37,673 nucleotides of DNA from Euprymna scolopes (lineage: Eukaryota > Mollusca > Cephalopoda > Sepiida > Sepiolidae), in assembly GCA_024364805.1 (NCBI GenBank), contig CM044500.1:99478144-99515816 (forward strand). The letters run 5' to 3'. Positions 20,891 through 31,599 of this stretch are shown piece after piece. The notes below the pieces were generated by a model. It had not been told where the DNA came from and ran no database searches. It worked only from the letters and a program-made list of their open reading frames with translations. Position 1 is the first letter of the stretch, and every line of letters begins with the position of its first letter. A program made the position numbers and the translations under genes.

Positions 20891-21480
20891 TTAAACATGG
20901 GTATGTCTACGGCTTCACAAACATCACTACATTTTGGTCTTGCATTTAAATTATTTTTGTATGCTATAAAAAATTTGTAAAAACTATTAGCAGTTTATTT
21001 AAAACTTCTTGTAAATGGTAAAAAAAGTTAAGATGATAATATTAAATTATACTTACATAGTGTTACATACAGTGTGTGGGGGAGGGGTTAAAGCTGTGGT
21101 GAGCGTTGGAGGTACATATTATTATTATTATTATTGCAATTATTAAAAATATGAAACAATTGATTAGGCTATTTTGGCAGTACAGACCTTAGTAATTTAA
21201 TATTTGGCCAACAACAAAAATAACAGCAGTATTTGAAATTTTTACGGGGGAAGAGCAGGGTGCATGCTATCACCGGGCAATGCCGGTTAACGGGTCCTGC
21301 TAGTTTATCATAAGAGTTAAAAGCGCTGAATTCCTGCTAATGTTTAAAACTAACGGCCAGGAAAAAGAAAAAAAACAAAAAAACAAAAAAACTGTCAACC
21401 CAGCTGCTTGACAGTCATGTGTTAGAGCGAAAACAGAATGCAAACGAAACTAAATAAACGGGTTTTATGTAAAAAACATT

Positions 21481-21592
21481 GGGAGTGAGGGGTTTGCGTG
21501 TGTGTGTGTGTGTGTGTTTTAATTTATTTTTTTTTTAAATAGTCTGTATTTTCACCTAACAATTTAATAAACAATACAAAAAATGTTAGAAC

Positions 21593-21633
<41 letters not shown>

Positions 21634-22330
21634 AAGAAAGCAATAGTATTTATGTAGCGAGCGTTAGTATTTAGGCACCCATTCTTAACACGTGGAAGAG
21701 AGAGTTTATTAATTTTTTTTTTTTTTTTTTTTCAACTAGTCTGTACTTTCACCTGACAATTTAAGGTCCATGTGCACTGGTTGTCCAACCTGCAAAGGGT
21801 GATATTCCGAAAACCGTTCTTAACATGGGGAGGTTGAAAATAAGACAATGCCTTTCGGAATAAACTCCCTAAACCTCCCCATGTTAAGAACGGTTTTGGG
21901 AATAAACACCCTTTGCGGGTTGGACAACTAATGCACATAAACCCAATTTAATAAACAATACAAAAAATAAATGTTAAAACAATAATAAAAAATAGCACTT
22001 ATGTTGTGAACGTTAATATTTAGAAAGTCATTCTTAACAAGTGGAGGAGAGGGTTTTTTTCAAACTAATCTGTATATTCACCTAACAATTTAATAAACAA
22101 TACAAAGGTAAAATAATTGTTAATTTCCACTCATTTTCGTACTTGTGCACTTTTGATACCGTGCTGAAATAAAAGATTATTTTGAAAGCCATTCTTAACA
22201 TGGGGAGGGTGTTTTGTAACTATTCTGTGCTTCCACCTAACAATTTACTAAAAAAAAACAAAAAGATATCGTGAAACTGGAATTTAACCTGAAAAACTGT
22301 TTAAAAATAGCGTGGTATCAAAACTGTATG
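21481..22330 (+). repeat. Tandem-like array of degenerate units
   Basis: At least four units share two modules: a CATTCTTAACA-GTGGAGG motif (near 21684, 22030 and 22187) and, after a T-rich spacer, TGTATTTTCACCTAACAATT followed by TAATAAACAATACAAA (near 21546, 21741, 22072 and 22223). Unit length varies from about 170 to 360 bases because of poly-A/T tracts and one hairpin insertion. The second module also appears alone at 27505-27535 and 29050-29066. No protein is encoded. Confidence 0.75.
21765..21943. mobile_element. MITE-like hairpin of the CCGTTCTTAACATG family with 7-bp duplication
   Basis: Inverted ends pair over about 80 bases: GTTGTCCAACC-GCAAAGGGTG and AAAACCGTTCTTAACATGGG on the left against their reverse complement on the right, in slightly diverged form. 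It interrupts one copy of the CACCTAACAATTTAATAAAC module, whose two halves lie on either side. The 7 bases CAATTTA are present at both junctions (21758-21764 and 21944-21950). This is good evidence for transposition of a 179-bp element with a 7-bp target duplication. Confidence 0.8.
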
Positions 22331-22847
22331 AGCACCCTCATTTTAAACAGTTTGTTTATTAGATATTATAATCCGAAAAATTTTGCACTGTTATTAAAAT
22401 TGTTTTTAATTTACATTTGAAACTTTCATTGGGGATATTTTTATTTCAGAAGATTGTAATTTCAAGAAATTAAAGGATATTTTAAATTTCACTGAAAAAG
22501 GCAGAAGATCATCAGTTCCAAAAGTTGACATAAACAATAAACTCCTTCTACAATTTATCTATTTAAAAGATGTGTAGTGGTACTCAGGTCTGATTAGATC
22601 CCTTTTTCCACCACAAATATATAAATAATAATAAAAAAAAAAAAATCAAACATGTGAAATAAACTTTGTTTACACAAAAGTAACAAGTAAAAAATGAATC
22701 ATTTTTCAGTGTCCAAAAAGTTATTTAGACTTGATTTGACAGAAAAAAAAAAGCAGAGAATGTCCTTTGTTTTCTTAGTGATAAAACAGGCTTACGTTTT
22801 TTGTGTGATATGAGGAAGGAAGAGGAAAATAAATGTCTTTGTTCGTG

Positions 22848-23095
22848 GCTCAATATCTGTATTATTCTGTGTGTCCATGCGTGTGAATAGGTGTGTTCTG
22901 TCATGCTGGCGAGAACAGGTAGCAACGGCGACGTTGGTAAGAGGAAAGAGAGGTAGAAAGTACATGACTGTATGTACAGCTGAATATCTGCATTATTCTC
23001 TCTGTGCATGCATGCATACGTGTTAATAGGTGGGTTTGTTCATGCTGGTGAGGAAGTAGCAACAAAGACATTGACAAGAGAAAGTGAAAAGAGAA
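22848..23095 (+). repeat. Two-copy tandem repeat, 131-bp period
   Basis: Unit 1 (22848-22978) and unit 2 (22979 to about 23095) share AATATCTG, TATTATTCT, GTGCATG-type, AATAGGTG, CATGCTGG-GAG and AGTAGCAAC-type segments in the same order. The short open frames on both strands here are by-products of the repeat. Confidence 0.8.
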
Positions 23096-23099
23096 AAAA

Positions 23100-23503
23100 A
23101 AGAGTGAGTGAGGTTTGTTCATCGTTTATATATTTTTCGATAGGCTCCCAGGCGAGTTGGGAAAAAGGTTTGAAAATTAAGTCTTTCTTTGAGCATTGAT
23201 TGGTTAAAAAGTGCACGTCTTTCTCACGTCGTATTTTTTCAACTATGTCTGCCGAACAAAACATTTTAAGTTTTGTTCCCCGCAGAATTTGCGTGGGCAT
23301 ATTTCTTTTAATCTGCGCCTCTTACTAATTTCTTTTTGCACGCGTAATTGAGTTGTTATTTATTTTTTAAGCGTGTTTAACTGCACAGATGAAAAATAAA
23401 CCTGGGATGATGATATCAAACTTGCATCCAATTTTATCACCATCCATCAGTCGAGAATAAAGCACTTAATTGAAAAAAACTCATACTGATGTCTATAACT
23501 TAA
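23100..23503. other. Possible 5' flank of the coding remnant
   Basis: Composition changes after the tandem repeat. A GATTGGTT (reverse CCAAT-type) sequence lies near 23198, and short, disconnected open pieces follow. This may be the untranslated or N-terminal part of the remnant at 23.5-24.8 kb, but I cannot fix a start. Confidence 0.3.
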
Positions 23504-24830
23504 ATAACTGACAGATTCCGCAGATTTTTATTTGAAAACTTAAAATTTGTTGGAAAGCATTTGTCATGTGCTGGTATTACAAGAGATGAACTGATTAGTC
23601 CAATTTTGTCAAGGCGACCAAAAGTAATTGCCCTTACAAATGGCATAGTTTCTGGGCTTAGTTTCCATCATCCTGGATATATCAGGCTGCAGAGTATCTG
23701 AATGTTCCATTGATAAGCAATCATTTGGGAAACAAAGAAAATTCAGACAATATCTAGAAATCTCTGTAAATCTCAGCATCATAATAAAAATTATGAAGAC
23801 TTCCTGAAAGCAGATTACTGGTGTCAACCAATCAGTGAGGATGTCACCACAACCATTGGAAAATCTAATCCAGTTACACCCAAGGCAGCTATGCCAGCTA
23901 GTAAAAAGAGACAGACTATTCAACAAAATCCGGCTAATGATGATGAAAGCTACCTAGAAAATTCACTATTGCTCTTAGGATCCAAAACTATTCAAATAAA
24001 AAAATTAAGGGGAGAAGTGAAAGATATGTAGAAAAAACTGAAAGAAGTGTGAATTCACTTCTGTACTCGAGGAAGATTTCTATGTGGCCTTTGATCTGTA
24101 TACAAATAATGAAGTGGATGCTGCATTTCGGTCAATGTTACAGAATCTGCCTGGCCTTACGAATGACAGCGGAAGTGTCATGAAGTTATTTGTCAAAGCC
24201 TTTAACTTACGGAGGATGGATACACTTGGCACTAATGAAAATATAGTTTTTGTATTGTAATGCTCACTTCCTTCTTGGCCTCAGTTCTGAATCTGATAAA
24301 GTCTTGAGAAAATGGGAAAAATCTGAATGAGAAAATGGGTAGAGATGGTCTGTACAAATTCAAAAGGTTTTCTTAAGTTTAGAAAATGCAGCAACTCGCT
24401 TCATCAGAACTGCTAGTTAAAGTATTGGGACCAAAAGGGGATGAAAAAAAAAATGGTTGCAGAGCCTCCTGAAAAGCCCGCTGTCACTTTCAGTCACAAC
24501 ATTCTACGATTAAAAGTTTTAGAGGAAATAGATTTAACAACCTTTTTTCAGGCTGCTGCTTCACTCCGCTATCATCAAAATGATATTGTGACATTTTTGC
24601 GAGATTTCATACACATCGATGACTTTTATTTAGGCCAAATGATTTATACCTCAAGCAGTGAAGAAAGACAGGTGAAAGTTTTAGATAAGTGTAATGCCTT
24701 TAGATGGGCTAGGTCAGAAGTAGAAAAAGTTTCTTCTCCGTATGTGTTTGACTGGGGCTTTGAGGTAACCACCTCAAATGGACGAATTTTGAAGAAATTT
24801 AACAGAATCGCAAAGAAATACCAATTGTAG
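23504..24830 (+). pseudogene. Unidentified intronless coding remnant, probable retrocopy
   Basis: Codon-like sequence extends over about 1.3 kb on the plus strand but is spread over more than one frame, so the gene appears broken. Readable pieces in order: KHLSCAGITRDELISPIL and RRPKVIALTNGIVSGLSF near 23560-23660; NYEDFLKADYWCQPISEDV and a serine/lysine-rich linker near 23795-23920; EEDFYVAFDLYTNNEVDAAF and SMLQNLPGLTNDSGSVM near 24070-24190; and a 129-codon open frame (24441-24830) with FLRDFIHIDDFYLGQMIY, SSPYVFDWGFEVTTSNGR and ILKKFNRIAKKYQL at the C-terminus. I do not recognise the family. There are no introns, and a 16-base poly-A tract lies 365 bases after the stop, both fitting a processed retrocopy. 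A decayed transposon protein is the alternative. Confidence 0.6.
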
Positions 24831-25194
24831 AAAGAACTCTATTGTTAATATGCAGCTTTCTTTTCTGTTAAAGTTAAATTGCTGTTGAACATATATGTTT
24901 GCTTACATTGCCATGATAAACAAAGTGTAAAATACTAAAAATTATTGCATTTTCTTGAAGGTATTATTTCAGAGCTACAAGGTGTAAAAAGCTGACATTT
25001 GGATATGACATTCTACAATATGAATTGATTAAGCATGCAGAATTCTACATCTGTATTCTTAATAATTTTGTGATATGTGATTTTGAAATTAGTATACATT
25101 TATAACATTTGATACTTTATTTCCGCTGCATTGAATTGAAAAAACACTATTTTTATCTACTTATAATGAAGTAAATTGCAGCTGGAATGGTTTG

Positions 25195-25210
25195 AAAAAA
25201 AAAAAAAAAA
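25195..25210 (+). other. Poly-A tract, likely 3' end of the retrocopy
   Basis: Sixteen A residues follow a roughly 365-base stretch that carries no other open frame after the stop at 24830. No canonical AATAAA is seen just upstream. A simple A tract unrelated to retrotransposition is possible. Confidence 0.45.
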
Positions 25211-25227
25211 TAGACATAATCATAATA

Positions 25228-25420
25228 CAGTAAAATCTCGGGATACAGCATTAAAAATTAGTAACAAAATACAGTACAGTATATAATACATATAATCAAA
25301 TAACATTATAAATAACACTGTAAGGCAGAGCAAGTACCGTAACCAGGGTCTGGAAAAACCATTGCATTCTGCATTGTAACCTGAAAAATGCTGATTCCGA
25401 GGGCCACCGGTGTTCTACTG
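25228..25420. mobile_element. Pogo/Tigger-type MITE with TA duplication
   Basis: The 193-bp element starts CAGTAAAATCTCGGGATACA and ends, reversed, CAGTAGAACACCGGTGGCCC. The imperfect CAGTARAA-TC-type ends and flanking TA (25226-25227 and 25421-25422) are those of pogo/Tigger elements. There is no coding capacity; it would depend on a transposase from elsewhere. Confidence 0.8.
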
Positions 25421-25422
25421 TA

Positions 25423-27490
25423 TTATAGAATTATATTGAATGTTCATACTTGCTTTCATTTAAATCAGTTTTATTTGATGATACTTTAAAAATTGCCCAT
25501 CAGTGCAATTTTGCTATTATAAATGATACAATGTTCAATTTTCACACCTCAAAAATGAAGGCCAAAATTCAATTAAATATAATTGTACTTTTACTTCTCT
25601 TATACTAGGAATGACGAAAGCATCTTTTTATGACATTTTTGTCAGTTGCTTTCAAAGTTGCCATATTGTAATTTAAATATGTTCGTGCCATATTTGCGAA
25701 TATTAAAATTGTCATAACTTGAAAACTAAAGATATCTTCATGATTTTTGTTTTGTTTTTCTTGTATTGAGGTGTACCTTTATATAAGAGAATTGAATTTA
25801 GTCATAATTGTTTTAAAATTTTGACTCCAGATACCTAAAATAATTGTGATGCTTCCACACAGGACTGTAATCAATTATGTCTTTTTTATTTTTTAAGTTT
25901 CGCTCTCTGGAAAGTTATAACAGTAATTTACAATGATCTCTTTCAGAAAACAGAATAAAAAAACCTTCTCAAGTCTCAAAAATTATTTACAATTGACTGA
26001 AAAAATAAAATAAAAACCTGGTTAAAATCATTTTGAAACCGTAACATAGCAAAAGTGCAGATTGTCCAACAATGATACTTTTGTTAGTAATAATATTTAT
26101 AACAAACACCTCCAGAGTGATAGATAAAGCAACAATCCACTCTTTGAAAAAAATGAATTGGAAAAGACGAATATCAAATGATTGTAATCTAGACCCCCAC
26201 CCCCCACCCCCGGGGCAACCTAATGCTATGTCTGTTCCTTTTGCACAGATCACTAGTCAACAGGGAGGAATTATTGCATTTGTTGGAGCATAAAAATCCT
26301 TCTGGTTGAAAAGTGACAAAATGAAATCAAAGAAAACAGATTTTATTCATTGTCCAACAAGTGATGATACCTTTGGATAGCAACAAGGAGCTGCTGTGAA
26401 CAGGAACACACAATGGGTAAATGGAATCAAATGAGATTAAGAAAGGGGGTTTTGCCGCACATACAAATGTTTGATTTAAAAAACAAAAAAGCATATAAAC
26501 ATGCATACATGCATACCAACATATTAGAATAAATGCAAAAGTTTTATCCCCACTTAAAATTGATTATACAACATAAGGTTTTGTAATACTTTATATATAT
26601 ATATAACTAACTATATAACTGCAAACACCTACAAACAGTTTTAGATATTTTATGTTAGATGTTTTACAAACAGCCAATAAATTATTTCTTAACTTATAGT
26701 TGTAATTTTGCTTTGTCATATTTTCTCACATAAAAATCCGATATAGTCAGACTACTAACCAATATCTGATGTAGGTTTATTATCAATTGCTTTCATCTGT
26801 TATCATAAAATTTTATATCAATTTCTAGGAGAGTCGCATCCTAAAATAAGTAATTTAATGGTGGTAGCACGATTTTTTTCTCATTAACTATTTTCTCCTA
26901 TTATTCTCCCAAAGGTAACCGGCAACTTTTCTAAATTATCGCAGTTTTTTTTTTTTTTTTTTTTTATAATAGCACCATTCGTGTTTAGTTTTTATTTCAA
27001 ATTCTTATAACATTACTCCTTCCATCCACAATTTCAGAAATAAAGCTCCCTCCCTAAACAAGTTCTAGTCAATTGTCATTAGCATATGCATGCTTCGTTA
27101 TGCATATGTTCATCGGATTTAGCGAATAACAGAATTTTAATAAATACAATGAAATCCAAAAGGTTAAAAAAAAATTATCACAAACTAAACAAAATGTTTT
27201 CCAGTACCAGAAAATTGAATACTTTGAATCGAACAAGACCATATTTTTTTTGTAATAAAACCTACACTTCATTTACACTTTTTTTTATGTTGTCAATTAT
27301 ACAGACTAATCCAGTTCGATTTCTGTACTCTGTAAATCTGATCCAATGGAAAAATACACTTTGCAGGGTCGTTTTGGAGTTGTTTAACCAAATGAACAAT
27401 TTTTTTTTCTCATTTATACTTTGAATTCTTTTTTTTTTTCCTTATAAATCTATGATTAGTCAGGTAAAAGCTTTTAGTTACACACTGCGT
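25423..27490. other. AT-rich DNA, no gene seen
   Basis: This stretch contains a C-rich patch near 26193-26215, a T run at about 26945-26966 and a small palindrome (CATATGCAT facing ATGCATATG) at 27083-27108. Open frames at 26072-26293 and 27086-27424 are short and without motifs. No repeat shared with the rest of the window was found. Confidence 0.45.
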
Positions 27491-27494
27491 GAAT

Positions 27495-27610
27495 GAATTC
27501 TACTCTGCATTTGCACCTAACAATTTGATACAGCAACATCAATTTGTTTTTCGTGTTATACAAAATGTTCCATTCAAATTATGTCCACAGTCTTTTTTGA
27601 AACCGAGTAC
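27495..27610 (+). repeat. Module repeat related to 29035-29145
   Basis: The CACCTAACAATTT module is followed, about 40 bases on, by a TTCAAATTATGT-type segment. Both also occur in the same order at 29050-29130. The two copies flank the dispersed repeat copy 2 as direct repeats, so they may mark the target or the ends of a composite repeat. Confidence 0.6.
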
Positions 27611-27719
27611 AAAAGAGATAGGTGCTTTTCTAGAATTTCAATCTAACTAGATCTACTTTTATAAAGACAAAAAAACAGAAAAAACTTAGTGTTGATTTTG
27701 ATTTGTTTGACCAAACAGG

Positions 27720-29000
27720 CCTCAAATGCATGCCCCCTTCTGGTGCTGAGATAACACCACAAAAAAATGAAGAAATGCTGAATGTGAAAAGTGTGAAGGG
27801 CCAACGTTTTCTCAGATTTTCACCAAGTTTCAGAAAAATCTAATGGATGGAGCAAAAGTTATGGGGTAAAAGGTGTCATTTTTTTTTTTTGTTGCAATTT
27901 TCGGGCATCTGTGACTCCTTTTGAGCTCCTGGGAACTGAATCCCAGTGAAAATGGACGAACAGTGCAGTTTCACGCCTTAACACATGTATATTTGAATTA
28001 AGCACCATGGAAAACTACTATATAGACATGCATATAAAGTTTTTGAGTAATATGAAAAAAGAGCTCCGTTTTTTGTTTTTTTTTAGCCCTAAAAGTTCCA
28101 GAGGGATGTGAACCAGAATTTTGCCAGGGTCACCCATACTGAATTTATATTAAGAACAATGGCCTCCACATTTTGGCCAAGTTTTAGGAAAATCTAATGG
28201 ATGGATCAAACACCATGGGGCAAAAAGTGTTATTTTTTTGTAAATGGATAACGGTGCAGTTACAAGCCTTAACACATATATCTGAGTTGACTATCTTGAA
28301 AAACCACTATATAGTTTTTGTTGAGAAATATGAAAAAAGAACCACAAAAAAGCTCGTTTTTAGCACTAAAAGGGTCACCCATACTGAATTTATATTAAGA
28401 ACAAGGAACTTCACATTTTGGCCAAGTTTCAGAAAAATCTAATCGATGGATCAAAAGTTATCGAGCAAAACGTGTCATTTTGGGGGGCATTTAAAAAACA
28501 TTTTTTTTTTTTTTTTACCTCTTTTGAGCACATGGGGACGCAACAGGGATTTTCACAAAAATAACTTTTTTTATTGTGCACATCTATTTAATGAAATACA
28601 ATTTGTGGCACAATTTCAGGATTGGTTGGTTGTTTTTGTTTTATGGCATATCAACCTTTTTCAGGTTATTTAATACCGAATCTAGTTATTTTGAGGAACG
28701 ATTTTTAATGGAGTATATTTTTTTTAAGTCAGATTCTATTTAACTCATAGTTGGGACCCTAACAGGTACTACCACTCCGGGTCAGATTGGACCTGGGATC
28801 AATGGCAATTAAAGGGTGGCTCCACACTCCCCAAGGCCCGCAAGGTGGGGCCTCACCATCGGATATAGTTTTAGGTCATATCCAGGACCAAAATTTCAGG
28901 AAAAACTAATGAATGGTTATCTGGCAATCATCTGGACACATGGACGCCACTGAAAACATAGGTCCCTCTGCGATAAATCGGGGGACCAATAACTTTTCTT
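27720..29000 (+). repeat. Dispersed repeat family, copy 2
   Basis: This is homologous to 3401-3769 plus 5125-5597 but lacks the mariner. Inside it a unit of roughly 250-350 bases recurs: AAGTTTCAGAAAAATCTAAT-GATGG with ATGGGG-AAAA-GTGTCATTTT near 27828, 28176 (one base different) and 28421, each preceded or followed by AGTAATATGAAAAAAGA and CACCCATACTGAATTTATAT blocks. It is therefore a short tandem, satellite-like element with a distinct last unit (ATTTCAGGAAAAACTAATG, then AACATAGGTCCCTCT). A 271-bp insertion splits that last unit. Confidence 0.8.
28621..28891 (-). mobile_element. SINE- or LINE-3'-end-like insertion with 9-bp duplication
   Basis: This interrupts the end unit of the dispersed repeat. 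AATTTCAGG occurs on both sides (28612-28620 and 28892-28900), while the uninterrupted copy at about 5487-5505 has it once. On the minus strand the insert ends in an A-rich tail with ACCAACCAAT after CCTGAAAAAGGTTG, a small hairpin. This is the form of a retroposed 3' end. The GC-rich part contains AGGCCCCACCTTGCGGGCCT. Family not recognised. Confidence 0.75.
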
Positions 29001-29034
29001 TTAACTTTCATACTTATAACACACTGCAGGCTTT

Positions 29035-29145
29035 AATCCTACTCAGCTTTTTCACCTAACAATTTAATATGTTATATTTGTTTGCAGTTCTAGTCATACA
29101 GAATATTTCTGTTCAAATTATGTACATGTAGTCCTTTTGTAAAGC
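29035..29145 (+). repeat. Module repeat, second copy after the dispersed repeat
   Basis: This contains TTTCACCTAACAATTTAATA and, further on, TCTGTTCAAATTATGTAC, matching 27505-27590 in order. See the companion entry for the arrangement. Confidence 0.6.
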
Positions 29146-29199
29146 TGACCCAACGACCCCCCCCCAAAAAAAAACCCCAGCATTTTTCTATAACTATTT

Positions 29200-29553
29200 T
29201 GCATGGTCTGTATTCTGCATTCTTACAAACTAATCAGGATTGCTGAAAATGGAGAATAAGGTGCTTCTTGCTTTGCACAGGCTTGAAACAAAATGCTGCC
29301 CACCAGTGTCCATGAGTAAACAAGAATACCCACAGGTAACCACACTGAAACAGCAATTACTGCCTCAAAGCAGCATTGCTCGCCATTGTCATCAACTTTA
29401 GTTTGGCCACAGCTGTCAGTACCCACTATATTCCAAGACTGACAATCATACTCAATTTTATATTACTTTATTTTTTGGGAGGGAAGGAATGGTCCTTTAC
29501 TGGATCTGTCCTGGCTTTGTGTCATACTTCCACTGGGCAACAGGTCCTGCTAG
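29200..29553 (+). mobile_element. Possible Helitron 3' end with unexplained coding-like segment
   Basis: The last 23 bases, CTGGGCAACAGGTCCTGCTAG, resemble the terminal hairpin and CTAG of the element ending at 21303 (GGGCAATGCC, GGTCCTGCTAG), and T follows. No 5' TC end could be assigned. Just upstream, the minus strand (29223-29426) is open for 67 codons and reads like a short membrane protein piece (GILVYSWTLVGSILFQACAK). This could be a gene fragment carried by a Helitron or chance. Only the terminal similarity is directly supported. Confidence 0.45.
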
Positions 29554-29559
29554 TGTATA

Positions 29560-30770
29560 GAATAACAATTCTAATCCAATTGCTAAATTCCATTTGCTTC
29601 AGTAACTGGATAACTTTCAGATTACAATCCAATTGTTATCCAATGTAATCCACAGTGATCCCACTCAAAGAAAGAACTTTCATTGATCTTGTGTGACATC
29701 ACAACCAAAACGAAAACAGTTGTCTAGACAGGATTTGCAGTGATCTGACAGACCGAAATATCTTGAAGTGGAAGCATTACAGTACAGTACAAAATGTGAG
29801 ATATCTCCAAAAATAAAAGCAAGACCATACAAAAACTGCTAAATTGTGCGAACTACTGATTAGGAAGCAATTAAGTTATTGCTTATTCACCAAACCTGTT
29901 TTTCTGCTCTTATTTACTTATACTGCTTCCCTCTTTTTGGAAATCATAATTTCTCATTCTATGACTAAGTGTAATGTTTAAATATAAGGTCTACACTGGC
30001 CACTGATGTATGTTACTAAAATAACTGGCACAAATGTTATTTCGAAATGTCTGCTTTAAAGGGATAATGCTTTACCTCCAAGACGCCTTCCTGTCTGTTT
30101 TGCATGATAAACATAAAAAATCCTTATACTCTTAAATCCTCCCTAAATCCCTGTATATCTATATTGTATATTAATGCTGTATTCTTGTAAGTTCTATCAT
30201 CTCTCCTGTTTCAACTTGACAAAAAACCAGTTGCTCTTCTTCCCAAGCTGATATAAAATCAAATACTTTGCATGTACCTTGGGAGGAGGCTTTAGCTTCC
30301 AGTCCTAAACTTTAGTAGGCTGACCTTTTCAAAATCGATAAATACAAAACATCAATAGATTTCTATTGCTAAGGGATGCATTAGCTTAACCTATATTTAT
30401 ACTCTATAGAATATCTATAAAATAGATAACTAATAGCCACAGTTTGTGCTCAGATTATAAGCGATCTATATTAACTAGCAATATATATCTTTCTTACATT
30501 AGATGAGATAAAGTGCTGGTGATTATCTTTAGTTGAAAACTAAAACTTAAAACACATTTCGAAACGCACCCCAAACCTTATACTATAATTTTCCAATTAG
30601 TCACTAATCCATAAACTATATTTAATCTTTTCTTAACCCTAGTAGATATTCACCTTTAATCTACACCCCACACTCATACCTCCTTAAAAAATGTAACCAA
30701 TCTTAATACAATTCTGAGGAGTGTAACTTCAAAGCAGATACTAATTCTTTGATATTAACTCTATCAATCC
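29560..30770. other. No gene seen
   Basis: This stretch is moderately AT-rich and of mixed complexity. Open frames are short and without motifs. No repeat shared with the rest of the window was recognised. Confidence 0.4.
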
Positions 30771-31599
30771 TAACTATTGATGCCGGAGCATAGAAATAAC
30801 TGGCTTTGAAACCAGGTGCAGGGAAAACCCTCTCAATGCTGATGAACCAGTAGATCTGGTTAGGTCATCCATCTAAGATGAGGAAAACTTCGATTTGTAA
30901 ACCTGTGCCACTGACCTTATACGTCTTGGCACCAAACGGAAGGGAGGCCTCCTCATTGCTGGACGACAACCTCCCTAGAGCTGGTGACTTGATCAAATCA
31001 CCGGTTTGCAAACCTAAACTGCTTAAGGAGTAGATAGGTTCTGCCTATCTATACTCCATACTCTTCTTTGCCTATTAGCCACGAGCAGAGGTGTGGCCAC
31101 AAGGACCCATTAGAGACATACAGTGCTTAGCCTTGTTTCTTGACTAGGACAATGAATGCCGTCCCCCACATTTGCCTTATTTCCTTCTCCTATAAATGGG
31201 CATCTTGGGGGTGCTTATTTACCATATATGCTAACATGATTGGACTGTCAGACAGGTTTGAGGGTACCGGTTTGACAGTTGCTGGTTGCTGTTTTCAACT
31301 GACAGTACAGGAGCCCTAACTCTTTGATAGCGCTTAGAGCAGCTGTTTTATCATCAGTTGTGTAATATTGGGATATTTGTAGTGCTATGTCGTGCATAGA
31401 AACCCACTCTGCACTCATCTCTGGTAGGCATTCACGAGGCCACATTCCTGTGGATGAGGAGCCGGCTGATGGTGTACTCGTGTTGCATGATGGTAGCTAT
31501 GCACATTCGTTTTGCCTAGCACCTCAATCGAGATTTGAAACTACTAAATAGAATGAAATGACAGCTCAATCCCAAAAAATGTTCAAACCATACACACTC

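Larger units (their letters stand above)
18542..21303 (+). mobile_element. Non-autonomous Helitron-like element
   Basis: The 5' end is TC (18542-18543), followed by TTGTATATAATAAAGGAGAC, a start typical of Helitrons. The 3' end has a short hairpin (ACCGG-GCAATG-CCGGT at 21272-21287), then 12 bases and CTAG at 21300-21303. The host bases are A before and T after, the expected Helitron insertion site without duplication. No Rep/helicase coding is present in the 2.76 kb, so movement would need an autonomous partner. The interior carries a three-part AT-rich repeat (19265-19890) and one hairpin repeat (20322-20447). Assignment rests on terminal features only. Confidence 0.78.

Noticed and set aside
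21481-22330. CRISPR-like array
   Set aside because: The units are long, degenerate, unevenly spaced and in an animal context; there are no regular short repeats with unique spacers.
23040-23300. 86-codon minus-strand open frame
   Set aside because: It overlaps the two-copy tandem repeat and has no motif; likely chance.
31248-31445. 65-codon minus-strand open frame MWPRECLPEMSAEW
   Set aside because: It lies in the probable 5' part of the plus-strand LINE, antisense to it, with no recognised domain.
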